Shown: piece after piece, positions 7,937 to 16,105 of the stretch
How positions within the stretch are numbered: position 1 is the stretch's first letter
Layout of the letters: every line of letters begins with the position of its first letter
From: Pseudomonadota bacterium
GTDB lineage: Bacteria; Pseudomonadota; Alphaproteobacteria; Sphingomonadales; Sphingomonadaceae
DNA: 64,000 nt
Assembly: GCA_023458055.1 (NCBI GenBank)
Contig: JAEXAW010000012.1
Location: forward strand, 33,951 to 97,950
Direction: 5' to 3'
Translations under genes and position numbers: made by a program
The notes under the pieces: model-generated
Databases searched by the model: none
What the model was told of the DNA's origin: nothing
Seen by the model: the letters and a program-made list of their open reading frames with translations, nothing else

Positions 7937-8470
7937 ATGCTTCTCGTTCCTTTTCTGTTGTCACTCGCGGCACCCGTACCGGTTGCGGATCTGCCCGCGC
8001 CTGCCACCGAGCAGTCGATTGCGGTGCCCGGCGGCGTAATCTTTGTTCCTCCGCCAGAGGTCGAAGGGGCAAACCAGACGGTGGTCGTCGAACAGCAGGT
8101 GATGATTCGGGTGCCGGCCTCGCGCAGTCAGGTTGTCGGCTTTTCACGAAGCAGTACGATTATCGAGGACGAGCCCATCGCCGTTGACTGGCGCGAGGTG
8201 AAAGCGCCGCGCTGTATTCCGATGCGCCAGATATTGGGCGTCCAATATACGCAGAAAAGCAGTATCGATCTCATCACGCGTGAACGCCAGCGCATCCGCG
8301 CGGGGCTTGATAGCGAGTGCCGCGCGGCGGACTTTTATTCGGGTTTCTACATGAGCGCGACCAAAGACGGCAATTTATGCGCCAATCGCGATATGATCCA
8401 CGCGCGCTCGGGTGCACGCTGTGACGTTAATAAATTCACGCAGCTCGTTCCCGTGCCGCGCGAGCGTTGA
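7937..8470 (+). CDS. Secreted hypothetical protein
   Basis: A 177-residue protein of unknown function. It begins with a short hydrophobic segment (LLVPFLLSLAAPVPVA) that can serve as a signal peptide, although it lacks basic residues before it. The mature part has a beta-rich region and a cysteine-containing C-terminal domain (APRCIPMRQILG, LDSECRAADFY, GNLCANRD, GARCDVNK; four cysteines, probably disulphides). The motif around CIPMRQI and RIRAGLDSECRAADFYSGFYM is reminiscent of conserved envelope proteins in sphingomonads, but I cannot name it. The gene lies between a divergent FAD oxidoreductase and a DEAD-box helicase gene. Confidence 0.65.
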   Translation: MLLVPFLLSLAAPVPVADLPAPATEQSIAVPGGVIFVPPPEVEGANQTVVVEQQVMIRVPASRSQVVGFSRSSTIIEDEPIAVDWREVKAPRCIPMRQILGVQYTQKSSIDLITRERQRIRAGLDSECRAADFYSGFYMSATKDGNLCANRDMIHARSGARCDVNKFTQLVPVPRER

Positions 8471-8603
8471 TACCGCACCCGCATTATTCGTTTGGGATAT
8501 TTCACCCTTTCATTGACTTTTGGCCGTAAATAAGCCACGGCGAGGCTGCTAGGCGGTGTTGCTCGGGCCCTCCTCGCGCCCTCTTTTTCCGGAATTTGAA
8601 TAT

Positions 8604-9968
8604 ATGAGCTTTGCCGATCTCGGCCTCTCCGACGAATTGCTGCGTGCCGTAAATGAATCAGGCTACGATACGCCGACGCCGATCCAGAAGGGCGCAATCC
8701 CTTCCGTCCTCATGATGCGTGACATTATCGGTATTGCGCAGACTGGTACCGGCAAGACCGCATCCTTCGTACTGCCGATGATCGACATTCTCGCGCATGG
8801 GCGCAGCCGCGCGCGCATGCCGCGTAGCCTCATCCTTGAACCGACCCGCGAACTCGCCGCTCAGGTTGCGGAAAATTTCGAAAAATACGGAAAATATCAC
8901 AAGCTTTCGATGGCGCTGCTGATTGGTGGCGTGTCGATGGGGGATCAGGTCAAGGCGCTTGAAAAGGGCGTCGATGTGCTGATTGCAACGCCAGGCCGGT
9001 TGATGGACCTGTTCGGTCGCGGCAATATCCTCCTCACCGGCTGTAACCTCCTCGTTATTGACGAAGCGGACCGTATGCTCGACATGGGTTTCATCCCCGA
9101 CATTGAGGAAATCTGCACCAAGCTTCCGGCGAACCGCCAGACCTTGCTATTTTCGGCGACCATGCCGCCGCCGATCAAGAAGCTCGCGGACAAGTTTCTT
9201 TCCAACCCCAAGACGATTGAAGTCGCGCGGCCCGCTACGGCCAATACCAACATCGCGCAGCATCTCGTCAAAGTTGACACCCGCAAAAAGCGTGAGGTTC
9301 TCCGCTCGTTGCTGCGCTCCGAGGATGTCCACACCGCGATCATCTTCTGCAACCGCAAGACGACGGTGCGCGAACTCAACAAGAGCTTGCAACGGCACGG
9401 CTTTGCTAGCGGCGAAATTCACGGCGACATTGACCAGTCGGCACGTTTGAAAGAACTGGCGCGGTTTAAGGATGGCTCCGTCAATATCCTCGTCGCCTCT
9501 GACGTTGCGGCGCGCGGTCTTGATATCAAGGGCGTCAGTCACGTGTTCAATTTCGACGCGCCGTGGCATCCCGACGATTATGTCCATCGTATCGGGCGGA
9601 CCGGACGTGCCGGAGCAAAGGGCCGCGCGTTCACTTTCGTGACCGGTGCCGACGCCGAGGCGCTTGATAATATCCAGAAACTGATCGGCAGCGAAATCCC
9701 GCTCATCCCGACGCCGGGCGGCGAGGGCAAAGAAATCCGCGAGGAGAAGCCAGCGTCAAAGCCCAAAGCCGCGAAAGAGACGGGCAAGGAACGCGCGCGG
9801 CAGGACAAGGCTCCCCGCTCCGAACGGCAGGCACAGGCACCAAAATCGCCCAAACCGGAAAACCGCAGCAGCGAGGCCAAAAAGCCCCGCTACCAGCAGG
9901 TCGATGCGGAAGAGGATGGGGCTTGGAATGGCCCCATGCCGGAATTTTTGAGCGTCGGGATTAGCTGA
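8604..9968 (+). CDS. DEAD-box ATP-dependent RNA helicase (RhlE-like)
   Basis: A 454-residue DEAD-box helicase. Start ATG 8604 gives MSFADLGLSDELLRAV, the standard Q-motif beginning; the in-frame extension upstream is not conserved. Motifs in order: Q motif (TPTPIQKGAIP), I (AQTGTGKT), Ia (PTRELAAQ), GG, Ib (TPGR), II (DEAD within VIDEADRMLDMGF), III (SAT), IV (AIIFCNRK), V (VASDVAARGLDI), VI (HRIGRTGRAG). The C-terminal 80 residues are lysine/arginine/proline-rich, as usual for RNA binding. Such enzymes unwind RNA in ribosome assembly or mRNA decay. Probably important in cold growth, but the sequence does not decide this. A second family member lies at 16106-17653. Confidence 0.93.
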   Translation: MSFADLGLSDELLRAVNESGYDTPTPIQKGAIPSVLMMRDIIGIAQTGTGKTASFVLPMIDILAHGRSRARMPRSLILEPTRELAAQVAENFEKYGKYHKLSMALLIGGVSMGDQVKALEKGVDVLIATPGRLMDLFGRGNILLTGCNLLVIDEADRMLDMGFIPDIEEICTKLPANRQTLLFSATMPPPIKKLADKFLSNPKTIEVARPATANTNIAQHLVKVDTRKKREVLRSLLRSEDVHTAIIFCNRKTTVRELNKSLQRHGFASGEIHGDIDQSARLKELARFKDGSVNILVASDVAARGLDIKGVSHVFNFDAPWHPDDYVHRIGRTGRAGAKGRAFTFVTGADAEALDNIQKLIGSEIPLIPTPGGEGKEIREEKPASKPKAAKETGKERARQDKAPRSERQAQAPKSPKPENRSSEAKKPRYQQVDAEEDGAWNGPMPEFLSVGIS

Positions 9969-9987
9969 CCGGCGTCACCGCCTCGCT

Positions 9988-10989
9988 TCACAGCTTAACC
10001 AGCATCTTGCCGGTATTCTCGCCCGAGAAAAGGCCAAGGAACGCATCGAGCGTGGATTCCAGCCCCTCCTTAACCGTTTCGCGCGCCTTGACCTGGCCAC
10101 CCGCAATCATGCCGCCCATGTCGGCGTAAAATTCGGGGAAATCCTTGATAAAGTCGGTATAGATGAAACCCTGCATACGGACGCGCGCCGGGATGGTGCG
10201 GATGAGATATTTCATTTCTTGCGGCTTACCGTCATTATAGACGTCGATCATGCCGCAAATCGCAAAGCGCGCCCAGTCGTTGGCCGTCGCGAACGCGGCG
10301 TCGAGATGTTCGCCACCGACATTGTCGAAATACACATCAATGCCGCTTTTGCCGATTGCCTTAAGCGCTTCAATGAGTTGCGGTAGAACCGGGCCAGCCT
10401 TGTAATCGATACAAGCATCCGCGCCTAATTCCTTGACCCACTGACATTTTTCAGCGCCGCCCGCCGAGCCGATAACGCTCATGCCTTTTGCCTTGGCGAT
10501 CTGGACGACCGCGGAACCCACCGCACCTGCCGCAGCCGAGACGAACACGACATCGCCCGCCTTACCTTCGGCAACCTTCATGAGGCCGCACCAGGCCGTA
10601 CCGCCGGTAAGGCCCATATTGTGAAGATAGGTTTGTGGCGGGAGCGCGCTTACGTCGATCTTGTTCGGCATTGATTCAAAGCCGATCACCCCGCCATCGC
10701 GCCAGCCGCCCATGTGGAAGACAGTGTCGCCAACCGCAAAAGCCGGGTTGTTGCTTTCGATCACTTCGCCGATTGCGCCGCCTTGAAGGGGTTCGCCGAT
10801 CTGGAAGCCTGGAACATAGCTTTTGGTGTCGGTCATCCGACCACGCATATAGGGGTCAACCGAAAGCCAGCTATTCTTGACCCGGATCTGTCCCTCGCCA
10901 AGCGGCGTGTCGGGGAGTTCCTTAAGCTCGAAATTGTCGGGCGTGGGCAGGCCTTGAGGGCGGGATTTAAAATACCATGCGCGGGCCAT
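9988..10989 (-). CDS. NADP-dependent oxidoreductase, MDR family (2-alkenal/curcumin reductase type)
   Basis: A 333-residue zinc-free medium-chain dehydrogenase/reductase. Start ATG 10989 (MARAWYFKSRPQGLP) follows AGGAGAG. Features: N-terminal GroES-like part with SVDPYMRGRMTD, the nucleotide-binding loop VFVSAAAGAVGSAVVQIAKAKG, YFDNVGGEHLDAA, and a C-terminus ending TGKMLVKL. This pattern is that of leukotriene B4 dehydrogenase/prostaglandin reductase and bacterial CurA, which use NADPH to reduce the double bond of alpha,beta-unsaturated carbonyls. It is a close paralogue of the truncated gene at the window start. It converges on the helicase gene with a 19-base gap. Confidence 0.9.
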   Translation of the reverse strand: MARAWYFKSRPQGLPTPDNFELKELPDTPLGEGQIRVKNSWLSVDPYMRGRMTDTKSYVPGFQIGEPLQGGAIGEVIESNNPAFAVGDTVFHMGGWRDGGVIGFESMPNKIDVSALPPQTYLHNMGLTGGTAWCGLMKVAEGKAGDVVFVSAAAGAVGSAVVQIAKAKGMSVIGSAGGAEKCQWVKELGADACIDYKAGPVLPQLIEALKAIGKSGIDVYFDNVGGEHLDAAFATANDWARFAICGMIDVYNDGKPQEMKYLIRTIPARVRMQGFIYTDFIKDFPEFYADMGGMIAGGQVKARETVKEGLESTLDAFLGLFSGENTGKMLVKL

Positions 10990-11054
10990 AGGGCTCTCCT
11001 TTGGTGTGAGTTTTGATTTGCAACCGATCATAATCATCCCACTGCGTTTGACCA

Positions 11055-11663
11055 GTGGCAAGAATGATTTTTCCATTGCGAGCCTCGCACCGTCTGATTA
11101 AACCGACAAGCGAAGCCTATGTCCTCGGTATACTGCTTGACCGTAGTGCAAAGGATGCGGATGTGATCGAGGAACGATTCGTATTCCGCCCCGGCATATT
11201 GCGGGCATTCGGGTGGCGCGTGGTCGATGTTCCGGTGTCCAGTTGGCTGCGTGCCCGCGCCTCTGTGATCGAACGGATAGAAAGGGAGCTACAATATTCA
11301 AGTTGGGAACTCGCGGATTCCGATCCTATGGCCGGGACCAGTCTGCCAACGCATCAAGCCCAGCCGATAGCAGGTTCACCTTCCACCAATCCGGCGGAAC
11401 CCTATGTCCCACTACAAGACGAGGCTATCGAAGAAGAGCAGGCATCAACCGACGGTATGACGGAATATCGGCTGGTTGCGGGCGCATCGAATAAATTCTG
11501 GCGGGTCGGTGTAATCGGAACAGACCTTGTCGTCGAGTTTGGTCGAGTAGGAACCAAAGGGCAGCGCGTGGTAAAAAGCTTCGACGATGAAGATCGTGCC
11601 AGACGCGAGGCGAACAAGCTGACGCTCGAAAAGACACGCAAGGGTTATGAAGAGGCAGGTTGA
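11055..11663 (+). CDS. WGR-domain protein with a partial MTES_1575-type nuclease segment, possibly 5'-truncated
   Basis: A 202-residue protein with two parts. Residues about 20-80 (AYVLGILLDRS...LRAFGWRVVDVPVSSWL) resemble the end of the MTES_1575-type PD-(D/E)XK domain found at the C-terminus of large SF1 helicases, where the pattern is LgIecDG...R..vL..lGW.i.rvwS.dW. The earlier part of that domain with the first catalytic acidic residues is absent. A proline/glutamate-rich linker follows, then a clear WGR domain (about 135-202: EYRLVAGASNKFWRVGV, VEFGRVGTKGQ, ANKLTLEKTRKGYEE). WGR domains bind nucleic acid in PARPs and some prokaryotic proteins. The start is uncertain (GTG 11055 or ATG 11064) and no good ribosome site is seen. 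This may be a fragment of a larger gene. Confidence 0.6.
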   Translation: MARMIFPLRASHRLIKPTSEAYVLGILLDRSAKDADVIEERFVFRPGILRAFGWRVVDVPVSSWLRARASVIERIERELQYSSWELADSDPMAGTSLPTHQAQPIAGSPSTNPAEPYVPLQDEAIEEEQASTDGMTEYRLVAGASNKFWRVGVIGTDLVVEFGRVGTKGQRVVKSFDDEDRARREANKLTLEKTRKGYEEAG

Positions 11664-11694
11664 GAAAGCCGGCTCAAACAGCGGTACCGCTTTC
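11664..11694. terminator. Possible terminator between convergent genes
   Basis: GAAAGC...GCTTTC inverted repeat enclosing an AGCGGTACCGCT palindrome, followed by TT on the plus strand. It begins at the stop of the WGR gene and lies 5 bases before the stop of the convergent 610-residue gene. The T tract is short, so efficiency is doubtful. Confidence 0.35.
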
Positions 11695-11698
11695 TTAA

Positions 11699-13531
11699 TC
11701 ATCCTTCGGCGTTGAGATGCTTGAACAGCGGCGCATTTATCGTGCGGTTGTCGATTGCCTTTGAAAGGCGCAGCACTACCCGGTCAATATCGCTGCCACC
11801 CATGGCTATCAGCGTGGCGATCGCAGCATTGGCAATGATTCTCGAGCGCATCGCCTCTTCACCCACCCACAAATAGGTCGCAGCAGTCTTGGAAATCTTT
11901 TCCAATGCATCAATGGCTCGCCCGCGATCCGGCATCAGCGCCACGAGCCACACGGTCCCGCGCATAAATTCTTCGTTTTCAACACTCAATCGCATCCAGG
12001 TTGCGAGCGATTCATAGAGCGTCCGTCCGTCCGCCGTTTTGTAATCGGGGCTCGGCAAGCTAACCAGCCCATCGGTTGCACTGTTGCCCTTATAGTTATT
12101 GTCGTCCGCACGGATGAGTTCGGGGCGAAACAGACTGCACAGACCATGTTTAGGTTCACTGGCTACCACCATGGCCACGGCTCGCCCTAATGCCGGAATT
12201 TCATCTGCGTGGCGCACTGGCCAGTCAGCATGAGCCTGTTCAAGCCGTTCGATAGCGGTAAGGAAACGCTCGCCGTTACGCAGGTCAGTATACACTGTCA
12301 TATTGAGTGGCGGGGTGTGAAATAGCGAGAGCCATTCGTGCAGCCGCTCTTCGACCATGCCGACCCCGAGCGGTTGGCACAAGGCGAGTGCCTCCTTTTC
12401 CCAACTACGTGTCGCGCGAGTGGCACGGCGTTGGGTGATCAGATGTTCGACGAGTGCTGTCCAAGCGGGATTTTCTAGGTCGCCGATGACATCAAGAGCT
12501 GGGATTTGATCGCTGTTCCAATTATAGCGCGAATGCAGCTGCGCCAAAGCGATGGTTTCAGGTAGGCGACGATAACGTTCCGGATCGGCAAACCCCGTTC
12601 GTTTCCCATTATGATGCTTGAGTTCGGTGAAAGGCAGGGCGTTTTCTTTCCATGCGCCGAAGCGTGGGGCAACATCGCCGCAAGTCGGCCAAGAGTTTGA
12701 GAAGGCAACAGGGTTGCCCATCCATGCCGGTTTGCTACCCTTAGTGCCGCATCGAATTTCTTCTAAGGCCAGTATGATTTCGGCCAGCAGATCGGCCCAA
12801 AATTGAGCATTGGGGTGGGTGCTTACTTTGATCGCATTGGGATTTTCCGCGCCCTCGCACCGTTGCATCAGGAAATCGGTGGCGCTGACCTCTACGCCAG
12901 CTAGCTTTTCAAGCCTTTCTGCACGGCTGATGAGCTTTTTCGTATCGGCCTTACGATAAAGGGATTGTTTCCCGTCCCGCAATTCCGCGGCCATGTTGGC
13001 AAGTGCTTCGCAGTCGCTGCTCGATAGATAAGCTCCCTGCTTGATTGCACTGCCGATCAATTTGAGTAACTTATCGAAGTTCGAGCTAACATATCCTTTG
13101 CGCCGGAAACTTTCGTTACCGAGCAACAATTTAAGCAAGCCACCGAGGTGCCCGGCGCTTACCTCGCAGTCAGATTGCATACAATTTTCGTACGCGCGGT
13201 TGGCAACCGATTCACGGTCAGGGCGACCGTTTCGGTGACCATCGAAAACGCCAGGCTGATCGGCTAACTCTGCCAGCAACTCGCCGCGCTCTTCGGGCGA
13301 CCAACGCCCGACGATTTCGCTGACCCTGAAGTGCTGAAAGTTGACCGTTTCGCCTGGCCTTTTTTCTTCGTTCCATTGATCAAAGAGGACATCGAACCTC
13401 GATCGGATATGCAAGGTTGCGCGTTTGCCAAACAATGGTCGCTCCGGTCGCGAGGGGGGCTCACCCACACCCTTGCGCCCGACCCCTTGCGGCTGGCCCA
13501 GCCCTTTACGGCCAAAACCGAAAAATTTCAC
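11699..13531 (-). CDS. Large hypothetical protein (610 residues)
   Basis: A 610-residue protein that I do not recognise with confidence. Start is GTG 13531, preceded by GGGAGG. The first 40 residues are glycine/arginine-rich (GRKGLGQPQGVGRKGVGEPP), then a long, predominantly helical protein with scattered Trp/Arg/Leu repeats, no signal peptide, no membrane segment and no nucleotide-binding motif that I can see. The helical-repeat character and the neighbouring WGR gene recall MolR/DUF4132 proteins, in which a WGR domain is joined to helical repeats, but this is only a guess. It converges on the WGR gene, so the two are not co-transcribed. It probably belongs to an accessory patch spanning 11.0-13.6 kb. 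Confidence 0.65.
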   Translation of the reverse strand: MKFFGFGRKGLGQPQGVGRKGVGEPPSRPERPLFGKRATLHIRSRFDVLFDQWNEEKRPGETVNFQHFRVSEIVGRWSPEERGELLAELADQPGVFDGHRNGRPDRESVANRAYENCMQSDCEVSAGHLGGLLKLLLGNESFRRKGYVSSNFDKLLKLIGSAIKQGAYLSSSDCEALANMAAELRDGKQSLYRKADTKKLISRAERLEKLAGVEVSATDFLMQRCEGAENPNAIKVSTHPNAQFWADLLAEIILALEEIRCGTKGSKPAWMGNPVAFSNSWPTCGDVAPRFGAWKENALPFTELKHHNGKRTGFADPERYRRLPETIALAQLHSRYNWNSDQIPALDVIGDLENPAWTALVEHLITQRRATRATRSWEKEALALCQPLGVGMVEERLHEWLSLFHTPPLNMTVYTDLRNGERFLTAIERLEQAHADWPVRHADEIPALGRAVAMVVASEPKHGLCSLFRPELIRADDNNYKGNSATDGLVSLPSPDYKTADGRTLYESLATWMRLSVENEEFMRGTVWLVALMPDRGRAIDALEKISKTAATYLWVGEEAMRSRIIANAAIATLIAMGGSDIDRVVLRLSKAIDNRTINAPLFKHLNAEG

Positions 13532-13640
13532 CCCCTACCTCCCTCGCTCGCTGGCAATCATCCGGATCATAGAGAGAAGCGGTTTATAAGATATAAATTA
13601 CGCATGTGGGCTGCGTAAGCATCAAATTACCCTTTAACGT

Positions 13641-14255
13641 TTACGCATCCGGATAAGGGTGAGGCGGTCGCTTATTTGGCCCGAATAGTCGCTTGAGCAA
13701 GCGTTGGAGAATATAAAGCACAATAACCACCCCGATCAGCATGACTACGAAAATTATTACTGCTGCCACAGGGTTAGCAAGGGCAAGGTAGAGTAGGCCG
13801 GTCGTCGCTATATCCTCGCCGGTTGACACCGCGATGTTTGAAAAGGGCTCCGGACTGGCGTTGACCACGGCCCGCGTGCCGGCTTTCGCGCCATGACTAA
13901 GCAGTGCGGCACCTCCGCCGAGCAAGAACATTATGACCTGCCAAGCGGGGTCTTGTTCGCTAACCACCGAAAGAGCGAGCAGCGCGCCGCCGAGCGGGCG
14001 AATGACGGTATGAACCGTCTCCCATGCGCTGTCGAGCCAAGCGACCTTATCGGCGAAAAATTCGGCGATTGCACCAATGGCAGCGGCTCCCATCACCCAA
14101 GGGTTGGCAAGGACATTCAACATCGCGAGATTATCGGGAAGGTCAATCAAACCGGTGTAACGGGCGAGCCCCACCGCAAAGACCGTGAGATAAAGCCTCC
14201 AACCCGACAACAAGCTGATACTCCCTGCAAGGCCGAGCATTTCAATTGCACTCAC
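13641..14255 (-). CDS. DUF4126 family membrane protein
   Basis: A 204-residue membrane protein of the DUF4126 family, function unknown. I choose GTG 14255 (reads VSAIEMLGLAGSISLLSGWRLYLTVF) because GAGAGGGA lies 6 bases upstream; ATG 14240 is an alternative. Typical features: an N-terminal hydrophobic helix with SGWRLYLTVFAVGL, LPDNLAMLNVLANPWVM, FFADKVAWLDSAWETVHTVIRPLGGALLAL, LLGGGAALLSHGAKAGTRAVVN, and two C-terminal hydrophobic segments before a basic tail (LLKRLFGPNKRPP). Four to five membrane helices. Divergent from the NUDIX gene with about 165 bases between. Confidence 0.8.
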   Translation of the reverse strand: MSAIEMLGLAGSISLLSGWRLYLTVFAVGLARYTGLIDLPDNLAMLNVLANPWVMGAAAIGAIAEFFADKVAWLDSAWETVHTVIRPLGGALLALSVVSEQDPAWQVIMFLLGGGAALLSHGAKAGTRAVVNASPEPFSNIAVSTGEDIATTGLLYLALANPVAAVIIFVVMLIGVVIVLYILQRLLKRLFGPNKRPPHPYPDA

Positions 14256-14420
14256 GGGCTTCCCTCTCTCGTTACGATACCCCGGATTCGTGATGTTCCG
14301 GAGGGCATGTTGCTTGGCAATGTCATGACCAATCCCGACCAATATTGTATCTGTCCTTGAACAAATCAACATTAGGTGGAACAAGCATGGGAGCCCCTTG
14401 CTACTTTAAGGATAAGAATT

Positions 14421-15194
14421 GTGGAACAGCCGGTACCGAAAGCTATTCCCGCCGCCACGGTCGTGGTTTTTCGTGACGCACCGCAACGAGGCGACGCGCC
14501 GCAACTACTTATGGTCCGCCGCGCCGATACCATGGTTTTTGCGGCCGGTGCAGTCGTGTTTCCGGGGGGGCGGGTTGATGCGGATGATCACTATCTCGCC
14601 AAGATTTTTGCGCCCACTCTAGAAGAGGACGAGGGTGCCGCGCGTATTGCTGCTATTCGCGAGACGCTGGAAGAAACCGGGCTCGCGGTTGGCATAGACC
14701 ATCCTGAAGATGGTGATGCTCTTGCAGATGCGCGTAAAAAGATACTCGAAGGCACCGATTTTTCCGAGGTTGTGCGAGAGCTAGGGTGGACGTTGCAGCC
14801 GCATATATTGACGCCGTTTGCACGTTGGCGACCCGCGCACCGACATGATCGTATTTTTGATACGCGCTTCTATCTGGCGCATGATATTGCCGCGTCGGCC
14901 CAAGTGAGCGCCCAGGAAGCCGAAAATAGCCATGCGTTTTGGGTTAGCGCGCGGGAAATGCTTGACCTTGCCGACCGCAATGAAAGCCATATCATATTTC
15001 CAACGCGCAGAAATTTGGAGCGCCTCGCTTTATTCGGATCATTTGCCGAGGCTGTGGAACATTCCCGCCGTCACGAGGTTCGCGCGATAGTGCCATTTTT
15101 TGATAACAGGAATGGCGAGAGTCACCTCTGTATCGATTCGGATTTGGGCTACCCCGTGACGAGCGAAGCGGTCAAAGATTTGCAGCGAGGCTGA
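14421..15194 (+). CDS. NUDIX hydrolase (NUDT19-like)
   Basis: A 257-residue NUDIX family hydrolase. Start GTG 14421 is preceded by AAGGA; upstream in-frame sequence reaches back to 14376 but has no ribosome site. The core shows AATVVVFRD, MVRRADTMVFAAGAVVFPGGRVD and the Nudix box helix IRETLEETGLAVG with the REtxEEtG residues; the insertion between the GG and the REx part is long, as in NUDT7/NUDT19-type enzymes that hydrolyse CoA esters. A C-terminal segment ITFPTRRNLERLALF-like (IIFPTRRNLERLALFGS) also fits that group. Likely a cytoplasmic house-cleaning pyrophosphatase; the actual substrate is not shown. Confidence 0.85.
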   Translation: MEQPVPKAIPAATVVVFRDAPQRGDAPQLLMVRRADTMVFAAGAVVFPGGRVDADDHYLAKIFAPTLEEDEGAARIAAIRETLEETGLAVGIDHPEDGDALADARKKILEGTDFSEVVRELGWTLQPHILTPFARWRPAHRHDRIFDTRFYLAHDIAASAQVSAQEAENSHAFWVSAREMLDLADRNESHIIFPTRRNLERLALFGSFAEAVEHSRRHEVRAIVPFFDNRNGESHLCIDSDLGYPVTSEAVKDLQRG

Positions 15195-15548
15195 ATTCAT
15201 CGTGCGTGTGCCCCGACAGGGTTGTAAAACAATGTATCTTTAATGTCACAGTCGGTTGTTGACGAAGAAGATGGTTCCTTTACGGAAAGCCGACGCTTTT
15301 TTAGGTTTTACGGCGTTGTCTGAACTTAAGCCGATGGCATTTTTTCAAAAATGCGAATATTTTTTCGCTGCATCGCACAAATCTATGGAACAATTCTTGT
15401 TGCTTAATCGTAGGGGAGCGGCTAGCTGAGACATCGACGTCGCGGCAAACAGCGCGTGCATCTTTGCGAGCAATCGTTTTGTGCACTATGATTTGTTGTG
15501 TTTTTGTTTCGATGTTTTTATAACGTCCAGTGGATGGAGATTAGAAAA
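15195..15548. other. AT-rich intergenic region without a recognisable gene
   Basis: About 350 bases between the NUDIX gene and a small-protein gene. It is visibly richer in A/T than its surroundings and contains a perfect inverted repeat GCATTTTT/AAAAATGC at 15337-15354 of the kind an operator or AT-rich hairpin would have. A 61-codon minus-strand frame exists but lacks coding character. The region probably carries the promoter of the small-protein gene; I could not identify convincing -35/-10 boxes. Confidence 0.5.
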
Positions 15549-15773
15549 ATGAACATTGTCAAGAAGGCATCTGTAGCGCTCGCTGTCGCTTCGATGACCG
15601 TGGCTCCCGTTGCCGCTTCGGCTGCTCCGGTTGCTCGCGCTGAAGCCGACATGAACGAGCAGAGCCAAGCTCGTGGTGGCTCGATCATCCTCGCTTTGCT
15701 TGCTGCAGCTGCAATCATTGCTGGCATCATCATTGCCGCTGACGGCACCGATGATTCGCCGACCAGCCCGTAA
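15549..15773 (+). CDS. Small exported protein with C-terminal hydrophobic segment
   Basis: A 74-residue protein. ATG 15549 is preceded by GGAGA at 9 bases. N-terminal signal peptide (MNIVKKASVALAVASMTVAP...ASAAP), a short polar part (VARAEADMNEQSQARGG), then a strongly hydrophobic stretch (SIILALLAAAAIIAGIIIAA) and an acidic tail DGTDDSPTSP. Signal peptide followed by one hydrophobic segment suggests a small inner-membrane or membrane-associated periplasmic protein. A long AT-rich leader before it and a strong terminator directly after it suggest a monocistronic, possibly abundant mRNA. Similar small proteins occur in sphingomonads; function unknown. Confidence 0.75.
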   Translation: MNIVKKASVALAVASMTVAPVAASAAPVARAEADMNEQSQARGGSIILALLAAAAIIAGIIIAADGTDDSPTSP

Positions 15774-15802
15774 TTTTTACGGCTGATTAGCAAAAATACG
15801 GA

Positions 15803-15835
15803 GACCCCTCGCTTCGGCGGGGGGTTTCTTGTTTT
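15803..15835 (+). terminator. Rho-independent terminator of the small-protein gene
   Basis: CCCCTCGC-TTCG-GCGGGGGG hairpin with a stable TTCG loop followed by TTTCTTGTTTT, 30 bases after the stop codon of the small exported protein. Confidence 0.85.
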
Positions 15836-16105
15836 GTCGCGCGCATTTGCAGCCGGAGGCTGGAGATGGCGCGAGCCGGACTGGGGCCGGTACGAATACG
15901 GATCAGCCGCGAGTTTTTCGCATTCGTTGATCCCAAGGTGGCGTGAAAGCCCGTGAGCGAAGATGTCGCAACGGTCTTGCCCATTTTTCTAAGAGGCTTC
16001 CCTTTTCACGCGGGGTGTTTCGTAACCCTTTGGGGCTGCGTTTTCCCGCTGTGCGCATCGCGCATCACTGGCGCTCGTGAGCTCCCGTAATGATTTGGAA
16101 GTTTT

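Noticed and set aside
15301..15486. A 61-codon minus-strand frame in the AT-rich gap
   Set aside because: No coding signature and no ribosome site.
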